Origin: a virus
IMG/VR virus record: IMGVR_UViG_3300017783_000141
Span: 1 to 29,164 of that record
Reading direction: 5' to 3' (one strand)
Length of the DNA: 29,164 nucleotides
The notes beneath the pieces are model-generated. The model was given only the letters and a program-made list of their open reading frames with translations. It searched no databases and was not told where the DNA came from. Each line of letters starts with the position of its first letter. The first letter of the stretch is position 1. This document shows positions 12,714 through 21,039 of this stretch, piece after piece. The position numbers were made by a program, and so were the translations under genes.

Positions 12714-14013
12714 TACTGAATTTACTCATACTCAAGGACAAGCAATAGAATACTTATTTGATAAGAAAACAACAGAAGTATTATTTGGTGGTGCAGCAGG
12801 TGGTGGTAAGTCTTGGGTAGGTTGTAGTTGGTTAATTCTATTATGTATTAAATATCCTAAGACTAGGTACTTAATGGGTAGGTCTAAGCTAGATAGTTTA
12901 AAAAAGACTACTCTTAATACTTTCTTTGAAGTTTGTCAGACTTGGGGAATCTTAGCTAATAAGCACTACAATTTTAATGCAGGTTCTAACATCATAAAGT
13001 TTTATAATGGTAGTGAGATAATACTTAAAGACTTGTTTCTATACCCATCAGATAGGAACTTTGACAGTCTAGGTTCATTAGAAATTACTGCTGCTTTTAT
13101 AGATGAAGCAAATCAGATAACAGAGAAAGCAAAGAACATAGTAGCTTCTAGAATGAGATACAAGTTAGATCAATATGATTTAATACCTAAACTTTTAATG
13201 ACTTGTAACCCTGCTAAAAATTGGGTTTATACTCAATACTATAAACCTGCTAAAGAAGGAGTAGAGAAAGACCATAGAAAGTTTATACAAAGTCTTGTAG
13301 ATGATAATCAATTTATTTCTAAGCATTATAAATCACAACTACTTACTTTAGATGAATTAAGTAAACAAAGACTATTGTATGGTAATTGGGAATATGATGC
13401 TACTAATGATAACTTAATAGAATATGATGCAATACTAAACTTATTTAATCAAACAGGAATAGAAGGAGATAAATACATAAGTTGTGATGTAGCAAGGTTT
13501 GGAAGTGATAAGACAGTTATAATGTATTGGGAAGGGTTACATATTAAAAAGATAAGAACTATGCTTAAATCAGCTATAAATGAGGTTGTAGAGCAAATAA
13601 GGTTATTACAACAACAATATAGTGTAAGATTGACTAACATAATAGTTGATGAAGATGGAGTAGGTGGTGGAGTTAAAGATTATATGAGATGCAGAGGTTT
13701 TATAAATAACTCTAAAGCTTTAAAAGGAGAAAACTATCAGAACTTAAAAACACAATGTTATTACAAATTAGCTGATTTAGTTAATACTGCACAGATTGGA
13801 ATAGAATGTAGTGATATAAATATTAAGAATCAAATTATTGAGGAGTTAGAGCAGGTAAGAACTAAAGATGCTGATAAAGACAACAAACTAAAGATAATAC
13901 CTAAAGAAACTATTAAAGACATAATAGGTAGATCTCCTGATTATGCAGATGCTATAGCTATGAGAATGTTTTTTGAGTTAGATGCTAATTATGGAAGATA
14001 TTTTGTGCAATAA
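12703..14013 (+). CDS. terL: Terminase large subunit (ATPase and nuclease)
   Basis: 436 residues from a TTG start inside the end of terS; this start keeps the segment ahead of the ATPase. Walker A is GGAAGGGKS (29-37) and Walker B is AAFIDEAN (130-137, Asp134 and Glu135). A coupling motif, MTCNP (166-170), follows. The RNase H-like nuclease has acidic residues in SCDVARFGSDKT (Asp262), IIVDEDGVGG (Asp316/Asp318) and SPDYADA (Asp413/Asp416). The enzyme pumps DNA through the portal and cuts concatemers. All key residues are present. The gene ends where a predicted minus-strand RNA terminates. Confidence 0.95.
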   Translation: MNIDTEFTHTQGQAIEYLFDKKTTEVLFGGAAGGGKSWVGCSWLILLCIKYPKTRYLMGRSKLDSLKKTTLNTFFEVCQTWGILANKHYNFNAGSNIIKFYNGSEIILKDLFLYPSDRNFDSLGSLEITAAFIDEANQITEKAKNIVASRMRYKLDQYDLIPKLLMTCNPAKNWVYTQYYKPAKEGVEKDHRKFIQSLVDDNQFISKHYKSQLLTLDELSKQRLLYGNWEYDATNDNLIEYDAILNLFNQTGIEGDKYISCDVARFGSDKTVIMYWEGLHIKKIRTMLKSAINEVVEQIRLLQQQYSVRLTNIIVDEDGVGGGVKDYMRCRGFINNSKALKGENYQNLKTQCYYKLADLVNTAQIGIECSDINIKNQIIEELEQVRTKDADKDNKLKIIPKETIKDIIGRSPDYADAIAMRMFFELDANYGRYFVQ

Positions 14014-14104
14014 AAAAGGTGTAAAATAAGCAGCTCAAGAATGAACCTGATCTTTGTACTTCTACTTAAATTACACCCTTAATAAACAAAAACTTTATTA
14101 AAAA
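14011..14104 (-). ncRNA. Predicted minus-strand small RNA with intrinsic terminator
   Basis: Read on the minus strand, 14077 down to 14018 folds into one long hairpin. The outer 7-bp stem is GGTGTAA/TTACACC (14071-14077 with 14018-14024). A 6-bp stem with one G-U pair follows (14062-14067 with 14028-14033), then an inner stem CAAAGA/TCTTG with one bulge and a 10-base loop. Six T residues (14017 to 14012) follow the outer stem. The one wobble pair forms only in the minus-strand transcript, and there is no T run on the plus side, so the element points to the minus strand. A promoter lies at the right distance. RNA ends are estimates. Confidence 0.5.
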
Positions 14105-14109
14105 CTGAG

Positions 14110-14138
14110 CAAACATAAGAATTTTAAACTAAAACAAA
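14110..14138 (-). promoter_or_regulatory. Bacteroidota-type promoter on the minus strand
   Basis: On the minus strand TTTG (14138 to 14135) is followed after 17 bases by TATGTTTG (14117 to 14110). This fits the flavobacterial consensus TTG-N17-23-TAnnTTTG in both boxes. Transcription would start near 14104 and run toward the end of terL, through the hairpin to the T run at 14017-14012. Confidence 0.5.
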
Positions 14139-14143
14139 CTAAT

Positions 14144-14160
14144 TTCTATTATATATTATG
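14144..14160 (+). promoter_or_regulatory. Late-type promoter motif, copy 2 (tail operon)
   Basis: TTCTATTATATATTATG ending in the start codon of the tail assembly chaperone gene, 131 bases after the terL stop. It is set back to back with the minus-strand promoter, so it begins the tail transcription unit. Confidence 0.7.
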
Positions 14161-14802
14161 CGATTGAAAATAAATAAAGATGGCAAGGAGAGTGTTTACA
14201 CAATGATAAACAGTTGGAATGATGTAACTCTTGACAAATGGGTAAAGCTTATAAGTAAAAAGGAAAAGACAAAGAGTGAAGAAGCAGTTGAAATAATAAA
14301 TACATTATCTGATATACCTAGAAAGTTAATTAAAGAATTAGGAATACAAGATATAGCAGTTATATTAAAAAGAATTAGCATACTACAACAGAATGCTGAT
14401 AGTAATTTAAATAGAATAATAAAAATAAATGATGTTGAATACGGATTTCACCCGAATCTTGAGGAGATCACTCTTGGCGAATATGCAGATATAGAAACAT
14501 ATTTAAAAAATGGATTAGAGAATAATCTTACTAGACTGTTAGCTATTCTTTACAGACCTATAACAGAAAAGGATAAAGATAATTATTCTATTGAAGCTTA
14601 TGGATTGAGTGATTCTAGAATGAGGGCAAAGAAGTTTGAAACTATGAAAGCAGTAGATGTCAATAATGCTTTGGTTTTTTTTTGGACTTTCGTCAAAGAA
14701 CTATTGAAAACTTTGCTGCCGTATTTAATGGAACAGAATCAGAAGATGCTAAGCAAACCACAGATGACCAATTCGCTGATAAGTGGGGTTGGTTTGGTGT
14801 AA
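14158..14802 (+). CDS. Tail assembly chaperone, short (G-like) product
   Basis: 214 residues in the unshifted frame. Mixed helical protein: an N-terminal part with SWNDVTLDKWVKLISKKEK (19-37), a long helical middle, and GFHPNLEEITLGEYADIETY (96-115). The statement that this is a tail chaperone rests on the gene pair: a T9 run at 14675-14683 falls in frame so that ribosomes can shift -1 into the overlapping downstream ORF. This is the organisation of the lambda G/GT-type genes that escort tape-measure and tube proteins. The last 39 residues after the slip site (WTFVKELLKTLL...) are specific to this short form. Transcribed from the promoter motif that ends in its ATG. Confidence 0.7.
   Translation: MRLKINKDGKESVYTMINSWNDVTLDKWVKLISKKEKTKSEEAVEIINTLSDIPRKLIKELGIQDIAVILKRISILQQNADSNLNRIIKINDVEYGFHPNLEEITLGEYADIETYLKNGLENNLTRLLAILYRPITEKDKDNYSIEAYGLSDSRMRAKKFETMKAVDVNNALVFFWTFVKELLKTLLPYLMEQNQKMLSKPQMTNSLISGVGLV
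14676..14682 (+). other. Slippery site for -1 ribosomal frameshift (T TTT TTT)
   Basis: Within a run of nine T residues (14675-14683) the zero frame reads GTT TTT TTT TGG. Slipping back one base re-pairs both tRNAs perfectly and continues with TTG GAC TTT CGT. A small hairpin, CTTT-CGTC-AAAG (14687-14698), lies four bases downstream and may help. The fused protein would have 175 + 81 = 256 residues. Confidence 0.68.
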
Positions 14803-14927
14803 TGCATAGATTGTGTAATGGAGAGATTATTAATTTAGAAAGAATAACAAATTTAGGTTTATATGAGTGCCTTACTTGGCTAACTTATGAAACAGATTTA
14901 AATGAAACTAAAGCAGTACAAAAATGA
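14682..14927 (+). CDS. Tail assembly chaperone T-like extension (expressed by -1 frameshift)
   Basis: 81-residue reading frame overlapping the previous gene by 121 bases in the -1 frame. It has no good start of its own (TTG inside the T run). It contains DKWGWFGVMHRLCNG (33-47) and LGLYECLTWLTYETD (58-72). The W-x-x-x-x-x-L-x-x-G-x...L-x-E-x-L-x-W/Y-L pattern is typical of the C-terminal T domain of tail chaperones. This domain would bind tube subunits while the upstream part binds the tape measure. It overlaps the next gene by four bases. Confidence 0.7.
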   Translation: MDFRQRTIENFAAVFNGTESEDAKQTTDDQFADKWGWFGVMHRLCNGEIINLERITNLGLYECLTWLTYETDLNETKAVQK

Positions 14928-15418
14928 CATACTTTAAAGATTATAACAACACAGTAGATACCTTAAAACAATTAGGTGCTAATCACTTTCAAATTAAAAC
15001 TACAACTACAGGAGATTTGTGGACACTTGATCTTGAAAAAGAAACTATGTTTCCACTAATGCATATTAATCCTGTAAGTGCAGTAGCAGGTACACATCAA
15101 ATGACATTAAACTTTCAAATATTTGTAATGGATATTGTATTTCCTGATTTGTCAAATGAACAAGAGGTTTTATCTGATTGCCTACAAATTTGTAATGACT
15201 TAATAGGTACATTTAAAAATGGTGAAAGTCTTTTATTATCTAATCAGGATTTAAATAATTTGCCTAAATACTTTACAGAAGGAGATATAACAGTAGAACC
15301 ATTTACAGAAAGATTTTCAAATGCATTAACAGGTTGGGTATTTACTTTACCTGTAATAATAGAGAATGAATATAACACTTGTATAGCACCACAATTAACT
15401 ACAGATGCAATACATTAA
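14924..15418 (+). CDS. Tail completion / terminator-like protein candidate
   Basis: 164 residues, alpha/beta. It has DTLKQLGANHFQIKTTTTGD (12-31), a strand-rich centre (HQMTLNFQIFVMDIVFPD), a helix EVLSDCLQICNDLIGTF and a C-terminal strand region ending in ENEYNTCIAP. This order suits small tail-terminator or completion proteins, and similar proteins lie at this place in other Bacteroidota siphophages. It starts four bases before the end of the chaperone extension. The role is by resemblance and position. Confidence 0.5.
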   Translation: MTYFKDYNNTVDTLKQLGANHFQIKTTTTGDLWTLDLEKETMFPLMHINPVSAVAGTHQMTLNFQIFVMDIVFPDLSNEQEVLSDCLQICNDLIGTFKNGESLLLSNQDLNNLPKYFTEGDITVEPFTERFSNALTGWVFTLPVIIENEYNTCIAPQLTTDAIH

Positions 15419-15486
15419 TGTTTAAATTTAAAATAGGAAAATTAACAATACAACTAATACCACCAAAGATAAGTTATGAATTATGA
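15418..15486 (+). CDS. Tiny ORF, 22 aa, uncertain
   Basis: ATG in a TAATG overlap with the previous stop, ending at TGA 15484-15486 inside the start of the next gene. The product begins MFKFKIGKLTIQLIPPK. It fills a 57-base gap in a region otherwise without gaps. Its only support is the coupling geometry on both sides; it may simply be spacer. Confidence 0.25.
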   Translation: MFKFKIGKLTIQLIPPKISYEL

Positions 15487-15853
15487 AGATTTAGTAGAGA
15501 AGTTAGAAGCAATTAGTATAGAATTAGAAACATATAATGACTATCCTGAATCTGCTAGTAACAATGCTTGTAAGGTACTTAAATGGATAGATAAATATGG
15601 TAGAGATGAAGTTAAAGGAATGACTAGAACAGGACTTGTAAGAGCCAATCAGTTGTGTTCAAAATCAAATATTTCAAGAGATACTATATCAAGAATGGCA
15701 TCATTTAAAAGACATAAAAAAAATGCAGAAATAAACCCTGAATATAAATCTACACCTTGGAAAGATAAAGGATATGTAGCTTGGTTAGGTTGGGGTGGTA
15801 CATCAGGAATAGAATGGGCAATTAATAAATTAAAACAAATAGATAAAAAATAA
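15476..15853 (+). CDS. Conserved phage structural-region domain protein (unknown function)
   Basis: 125 residues with a very recognisable pattern: YPESASNNACKVLKW (23-37), GMTRTGLVRANQLCSKSNIS (48-67), DTISRMASFKRHKKN (69-83) and a C-terminal GYVAWLGWGGTSGIEWA (97-113). This domain occurs alone or fused to head proteins and proteases in many phages and has no assigned function. The basic middle part could bind nucleic acid. Here it stands alone in the tail block rather than fused to the protease. Start ATG at 15476 in context AAGTTATG. Confidence 0.62.
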   Translation: MNYEDLVEKLEAISIELETYNDYPESASNNACKVLKWIDKYGRDEVKGMTRTGLVRANQLCSKSNISRDTISRMASFKRHKKNAEINPEYKSTPWKDKGYVAWLGWGGTSGIEWAINKLKQIDKK

Positions 15854-15855
15854 TT

Positions 15856-16299
15856 ATGGCAGATTTAACGACAACTCTAAGTGAATCAGTAGTATTAAAT
15901 GGTGCAGTTAGAGGAACAACAAACACAGTAACAACTACAGGAATTAATAATGTATATGAAAGAATTGTAACTTGTACTATAGATGAAACAACACATCTAG
16001 CAACTTTTGATTCTGATTCTTTTGGATCAGCAGTTCAAATTGACAAACAAGATGTTAGGTATATTAGAATAACTAATCTTGATGCTACTAACACTTTAGA
16101 ATTAGCAGTAGTTGGTTCAGCTACTAATTATCAAGTATTACTAAAAGCAGGTCAATCACATATACTTTGTGCTGCTACTACAGTTATGTTAGCAGAAGCA
16201 GATACATCTCCTAGCTTTGGAACTATGGCTGACTTAACAAGCATACAAGTACACCCTGTTGCTACATTAGATGTAGAGATATTTGTTGCTAGTGTATAA
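15856..16299 (+). CDS. Virion structural protein, beta-rich, 147 aa
   Basis: Thr/Ser/Val-rich, almost all beta: a repetitive start (LTTTLSESVVLNGAVRGTTN), KQDVRYIRITNLDATNTLEL in the centre (63-82) and a C-terminus ending in LDVEIFVASV. Such proteins are common in tail modules of marine Bacteroidota phages and could be a tail or capsid decoration protein. No enzyme motif. The stop overlaps the next ATG by one base (TAATG). Confidence 0.55.
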   Translation: MADLTTTLSESVVLNGAVRGTTNTVTTTGINNVYERIVTCTIDETTHLATFDSDSFGSAVQIDKQDVRYIRITNLDATNTLELAVVGSATNYQVLLKAGQSHILCAATTVMLAEADTSPSFGTMADLTSIQVHPVATLDVEIFVASV

Positions 16300-16820
16300 T
16301 GAATGCTTTAGAGAATTACTTAAATAGATTTGGTGCTAGTGTAGTAAATAAAACTATTGGTAATCTTAAAAGAAAGAAAAAAGTAGTTACAGGTGCATTA
16401 GTTAATAGTGTAAGTTTTGAACTTAAAAAAACTAATGATGGTTATCAAGTAGATTTTATGATGCTTGACTATGGAGATTTCATTGATAGAGGAGTTTCAG
16501 GAAGTAAAAAGAAAAGATCTTACATAGACTATGAAGGTAAAAAACAAAGCAGTCCTTTTTCTTTTGGTAAGTCAAGAGATGGTGGATTAACTAGAGGATT
16601 AGATAAATGGATTGTAATGAAGGGTATAGCACCTAGAGATGAAAAAGGTAGGTTTATATCAAGAAAGAGTTTAAAGTTTTTAATTGCTAGAAAGATATAT
16701 ACACAAGGTAAAGAAGGTCTAGCATTTTTTCAAAAACCATTAGGTTTAGAATATAAAAGAATGGCAAGTGAAATAGGTAAAGCAGTTAAATTAGATATAA
16801 TACAAAATTTAGGAAAATGA
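16299..16820 (+). CDS. Tail completion protein, HK97 gp10-like candidate
   Basis: 173 residues. A helical N-terminus (LENYLNRFGASVVNKTIGNL) precedes a basic stretch (KRKKKVVTGALVNSV), then DYGDFIDRGVSGSKKKRSYI (57-76). The GxLxxSV...DYGxFIDxGVxG pattern is typical of gp10-like neck or tail completion proteins. A basic loop region and FQKPLGLEYKRMASEIGKAV (145-164) follow. Such proteins finish the neck or tail after assembly. It overlaps the next gene by four bases. Confidence 0.65.
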   Translation: MNALENYLNRFGASVVNKTIGNLKRKKKVVTGALVNSVSFELKKTNDGYQVDFMMLDYGDFIDRGVSGSKKKRSYIDYEGKKQSSPFSFGKSRDGGLTRGLDKWIVMKGIAPRDEKGRFISRKSLKFLIARKIYTQGKEGLAFFQKPLGLEYKRMASEIGKAVKLDIIQNLGK

Positions 16821-18286
16821 GTATAATAATAGAACAAGAACCACTATATAAAACATTACCTGTAGGACAGGATATAATATTTACAGTATCAAGTGATGTA
16901 TTGGTGGCTACAAAATATAATGTAAAATTTACTGCTCAAATATTTATAGATAGAGAATCAAGTAATATTTTTAATCCAACATCTTTAGTAGCAACTTTAA
17001 AAGTAACACCTAATAATACAGGTAGGGGTATATTTAGTTTACAACCTATATTAGAGAGTTATGTATCTCCACAACAAGAGGGAGTTGATTTTTTTCAAGC
17101 TAGTATTAGTCAGTTTAAGGGAACTTACTACTCAGAAGATAACCCACACCCCATACATATAATAGATAAATATTGTGTAAATACTAATAATGTAAGATAC
17201 TTTGGAATATCTTTTAATATAGAATACTATGATACTGCTGATTTAGTTGGAAAACCTAAAAGTTATTTAAAACCTTTTAATTCAATTATCTTTTTATATT
17301 TTAATGGTGTTATAAATTATGATGCAGTATTACAGTATATTAAGGGTAATTATGGTTTTAACTTAAACAAAGATAAATCAGTATTAAATAACTACTATGG
17401 AACTTTAGGTAAGTTTTTAAGTGATGCACCTTTAACACAATATGCTAAATTAACTGACTATGGAACTATATCATTTTTAAATTGGTTAAATACATCATCT
17501 TATAGTTTTGAAGTAGGGGGTACAAGTGCTACTGATAATATGGTTAAAAAGATACAAGTAAGTTTATTTAATAATTTAGGTAATCAAATGGGTGTTTTTG
17601 ATATAGATTGTACTGATGTAAATGGTGGTTTTCAATATAGTACAGATTTTGCAGAAGCTAGATTAATATATTTTGGTGGTTTTCCTGCAAATTTTGATGG
17701 TGCAGGTTATAGTATATGGAACAGTTTTAAAGCAAATACTTCTTTTTATACTTTAGTTGCTTTTGATGATAATAATGATGCTATCAGTCAAACATATACA
17801 GTCAATATAATTGGTAATAGTTGTAAAGGTTTTGAAAGCATAAGACTAACTTGGCTTAATAGCTTTGGTACTTGGGATTATTACACATTTAAAAAGAAGT
17901 CAGTTAAGTCTTTACAAACTAATAGAACATCATATACACAACAAAGTGGTACTTGGAATCAAAAAAAATATAAAATTAGAGGTTACAAAGGGGGTAAGAA
18001 AAACTTTAGAGTAAACACTAAACAATTAATAAGTATAAATACTGACTTCATAGATGAAGATGAAGCAGTATGGTTTGAAAACCTAATAAATAGTACAGAT
18101 GTATATATGCTTAATGGTTATGATGGTAGTTTAGATGATAATAATTTTGGTATTACAAACAAATATGTAGAACCTGTTACAGTAACTACATCAAGTTATA
18201 CTAGAAAGACAAAAGCAAATGACAAATTAATACAATATACATTTTCAATAGAAAAATCACATAATAAAAGAACACAATCAGTATAA
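16817..18286 (+). CDS. Tail protein, distal tail / baseplate-like candidate
   Basis: 489 residues, beta-rich throughout, without signal peptide or enzyme motif. The N-terminal half has several strand-loop units (PVGQDIIFTVSSDVLVATKY). A marked segment GFESIRLTWLNSFGTWDYYT (333-352) precedes a C-terminal third with IRGYKGGKKNFRVNTKQLIS. The FESIRLTWLNSFGTWD-type motif recurs in large tail-tip proteins of Bacteroidota phages. It lies between the completion protein and the 917-residue tip protein, consistent with a distal tail component. Overlaps with both neighbours imply coupled expression. Confidence 0.58.
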   Translation: MSIIIEQEPLYKTLPVGQDIIFTVSSDVLVATKYNVKFTAQIFIDRESSNIFNPTSLVATLKVTPNNTGRGIFSLQPILESYVSPQQEGVDFFQASISQFKGTYYSEDNPHPIHIIDKYCVNTNNVRYFGISFNIEYYDTADLVGKPKSYLKPFNSIIFLYFNGVINYDAVLQYIKGNYGFNLNKDKSVLNNYYGTLGKFLSDAPLTQYAKLTDYGTISFLNWLNTSSYSFEVGGTSATDNMVKKIQVSLFNNLGNQMGVFDIDCTDVNGGFQYSTDFAEARLIYFGGFPANFDGAGYSIWNSFKANTSFYTLVAFDDNNDAISQTYTVNIIGNSCKGFESIRLTWLNSFGTWDYYTFKKKSVKSLQTNRTSYTQQSGTWNQKKYKIRGYKGGKKNFRVNTKQLISINTDFIDEDEAVWFENLINSTDVYMLNGYDGSLDDNNFGITNKYVEPVTVTTSSYTRKTKANDKLIQYTFSIEKSHNKRTQSV

Positions 18287-21039
18287 TGTCAGTACAATTA
18301 GTATTATATCCACAAAGTTATCAAGGTGTTTATTCAACTACATCATATCCTGTATTAAGTGAATATGTAGCAGATGTACCTTTTTTCTTTTTTCTTAATT
18401 GGTTACCTAATTATGATGTAGGCACATCATCTTTAGATCCTTCACTAGATGCAGTTACAAATAATCCACCCATACCTGCTTGGAGAACTTGGAGAAGTAC
18501 AGGTGGTTTTTATGCTAATGTTACTGCACCTAGTCAAAGTTTTTTTGATAGATTGATACTATATTCTAATAATGGTGCTATTTCTAGTAGTGGTGTGTAT
18601 CAAGAAATACAAAACTTAAATGTTGGTATTTTATATGAATTGAGAATTAAAATAACACAATTAGGTTCAGGTGGTACTCTTTTAATAGGAAACCCTAATT
18701 TAAACACTACTCTTGGTGGTGGAATGACTGCAAATCTTTCTACATCAAGCACAACAACACACGTTGTTACTTTTACTGCTGCAAATACAGAAGAAACTTT
18801 AATAGTAGATTATAGAAATAGTAATGGATCAACTATTAATATAGAATTTATAAGTATAAAAGATGCTATTAATCCACCATCACAAGGATATGGAGATTTA
18901 TATGATGGTCAAGTAATATGTGATTTATATGAAGAAGAAGATATACCACTAACATTATCAATAGATAATTTTAAAAATGTAGCTGAAAAAACACAAAGTT
19001 ATTCTAAAGATTTTAACCTACCTGCAACTAAAAGAAATAATAAGATATTTGGTCATATTTTTGATGTTACAAGAACACAAGATGATTTAAGTTTTAATCC
19101 TTATGTAAAAACTAAATGTATATTAAAACAAAATGGATATAATATTTTTGAAGGTTATTTAAGATTAATAGATATATCAGAAAAAGAAGGAGAAATTAGT
19201 TATAATGTAAATTTATATTCTGAACCTGTTGCATTAAAAGATATATTAGAAAATAAAAAATTCAAAGATTTAGATTTTTCAGAGTTAGACCACGATTACA
19301 ATAAAACAAACATTAAAGCAAGTTGGTATGATTCAACAGGTATAACATTAAATAATCCTCTTAGTATTAATTCTAATGCTTACGATTCAGCTTTAGGTGT
19401 AAATAACACTAATGTTTTAAAATATCCTTTTGTAAATTGGGTTGGAGATTATAATAAAGATACTAACAATTATCCTGTTTTAAACACACTTGAAGATGCT
19501 TTTAGACCTTGGATTAATTGTAAATATATTTTAGACTGTATCTTTGATGACACACCATTTACATATAAATCAGAATTTATTAATTCTACTGTTTTTACTA
19601 ATATGTTTATGGATTTTAATTGGGGAACAGGAAATGCACCTAATGACACTATACATACAGGTAAAACACAGTTTCAATATTTACATAGTCAAACTATTAA
19701 TACACCTTGGGTCAATCTAGATTGTAATACTAATAATTTTTCTAATGAATGGGGATATGATCAAACAACTAATGTATTTACTTGTATAGCTGATAACACA
19801 GTTTATGATATAGTAGCAAAAGCAGTATTTAGATGTCAAGTTTCAGGTAATGCAATAAGAGTAAGATTATTACATACTGATACTACAGGCGCACAGACAA
19901 TACATAATTTTCAAAGTCAATATATTTCTAGTACAGGTGGACAATATTCTTACAATACAACTTTAAGTGTAACATTACAAGCTGGTGATACTTTAGAATT
20001 TCAAGCACAATCTTCTGCACTAAATAGTTTTGTTTGTGTTAATTCTAGTCCATATCAATTTGGTGCAAGAATTTATGGTAGTGTTACAATAAATAGAATT
20101 ACTAACTCTATTCTTTTACATACATTAAGAGGAGATTTAGGTCAATGGGAATATATTAAAGGTTTTATAAATATGTTTAATTTGGTTATGTTGCAAGATA
20201 AAGATAATCCTAATAAAATTATAATAGAACCATATAACACTATATTTTCACAAGATGCATTAGGAACAACTTTAATAGAAAGAAATATTAAATATGATTG
20301 GACAGATAAAATAGATGAAACACAAATAAAATTAACTCCTTTAGATTTAGACAATAAAACTATGTTTAAATATGAAGATGATGATGATGATTATCCAACA
20401 ACATATTATAATAGTTTAAGTACAAAAGATTATGGAAGTGAACCACATTTAGGTTTTAATAATGCAATAAGTATATTAGCAGGAGAAAAAGAAATAAGTG
20501 CTAAACCTTTTGCAGCTACAGTTATAAAACCTATTGCTGATTATATAAATGATTTAATAATACCTGTTATATTTAGTAGTAATGATGATCAAACTGAATT
20601 AGAAAGTTTTAATAATAAACCTAGAATATTATATAAAATAGAATCAAGTCCTTTTCAATTTACAGGAAATACAACATATAAAATACCAACACAAAATGGT
20701 GTTTCAGGAGAACAAGCAACAGGGTATTTAAGATTTTCTCATACATCAGACATATTAAGTTCTGCTACAGATACAGATCTAAACTATGGAACAATACAAC
20801 TTTTATGTGGAGATAGTCCTATAGATAATTTATATCAAAAATATTGGAGTAGATATTACAATGAATTATATAATCCTGATACAAAATATATGACATTAAA
20901 AGTAAATTTAGATGCATCAATAATAAATGATTTTGATTTTTCTAAAAATGTAATGATAAAAAATAAAGCATATAGAGTAAATAAAATAGATTATAAACCA
21001 AATGATCTATCAACAGTTGAATTTATACTAATAGGATAA
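18286..21039 (+). CDS. Large tail tip / hub-like protein, 917 aa
   Basis: The N-terminal 200 residues are Ser/Thr-rich with a jelly-roll-like part (SGVYQEIQNLNVGILYELRI), suggesting a carbohydrate-binding-like module. From residue 205 a conserved-looking region begins: DGQVICDLYEEEDIPLTLSI, then TQSYSKDFNLPATKRNNKIF (about 236-255). I know that segment from baseplate-type proteins in Bacteroidota phages. The middle has beta-rich insertions. The last 250 residues (LGQWEYIKGFINMFNLVMLQ) look like a tail-hub domain. A short Asp-rich stretch lies near residue 697. It would form part of the host-contact tip. Fold assignment is approximate. Confidence 0.6.
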   Translation: MSVQLVLYPQSYQGVYSTTSYPVLSEYVADVPFFFFLNWLPNYDVGTSSLDPSLDAVTNNPPIPAWRTWRSTGGFYANVTAPSQSFFDRLILYSNNGAISSSGVYQEIQNLNVGILYELRIKITQLGSGGTLLIGNPNLNTTLGGGMTANLSTSSTTTHVVTFTAANTEETLIVDYRNSNGSTINIEFISIKDAINPPSQGYGDLYDGQVICDLYEEEDIPLTLSIDNFKNVAEKTQSYSKDFNLPATKRNNKIFGHIFDVTRTQDDLSFNPYVKTKCILKQNGYNIFEGYLRLIDISEKEGEISYNVNLYSEPVALKDILENKKFKDLDFSELDHDYNKTNIKASWYDSTGITLNNPLSINSNAYDSALGVNNTNVLKYPFVNWVGDYNKDTNNYPVLNTLEDAFRPWINCKYILDCIFDDTPFTYKSEFINSTVFTNMFMDFNWGTGNAPNDTIHTGKTQFQYLHSQTINTPWVNLDCNTNNFSNEWGYDQTTNVFTCIADNTVYDIVAKAVFRCQVSGNAIRVRLLHTDTTGAQTIHNFQSQYISSTGGQYSYNTTLSVTLQAGDTLEFQAQSSALNSFVCVNSSPYQFGARIYGSVTINRITNSILLHTLRGDLGQWEYIKGFINMFNLVMLQDKDNPNKIIIEPYNTIFSQDALGTTLIERNIKYDWTDKIDETQIKLTPLDLDNKTMFKYEDDDDDYPTTYYNSLSTKDYGSEPHLGFNNAISILAGEKEISAKPFAATVIKPIADYINDLIIPVIFSSNDDQTELESFNNKPRILYKIESSPFQFTGNTTYKIPTQNGVSGEQATGYLRFSHTSDILSSATDTDLNYGTIQLLCGDSPIDNLYQKYWSRYYNELYNPDTKYMTLKVNLDASIINDFDFSKNVMIKNKAYRVNKIDYKPNDLSTVEFILIG

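Noticed and set aside
14018-14077. tRNA-like 7-bp acceptor stem on the minus strand
   Set aside because: The enclosed length is only 60 bases and the inside forms one rod-like hairpin, with no D, anticodon and T arms and no CCA. A T run follows, so a terminator hairpin or small RNA fits better.
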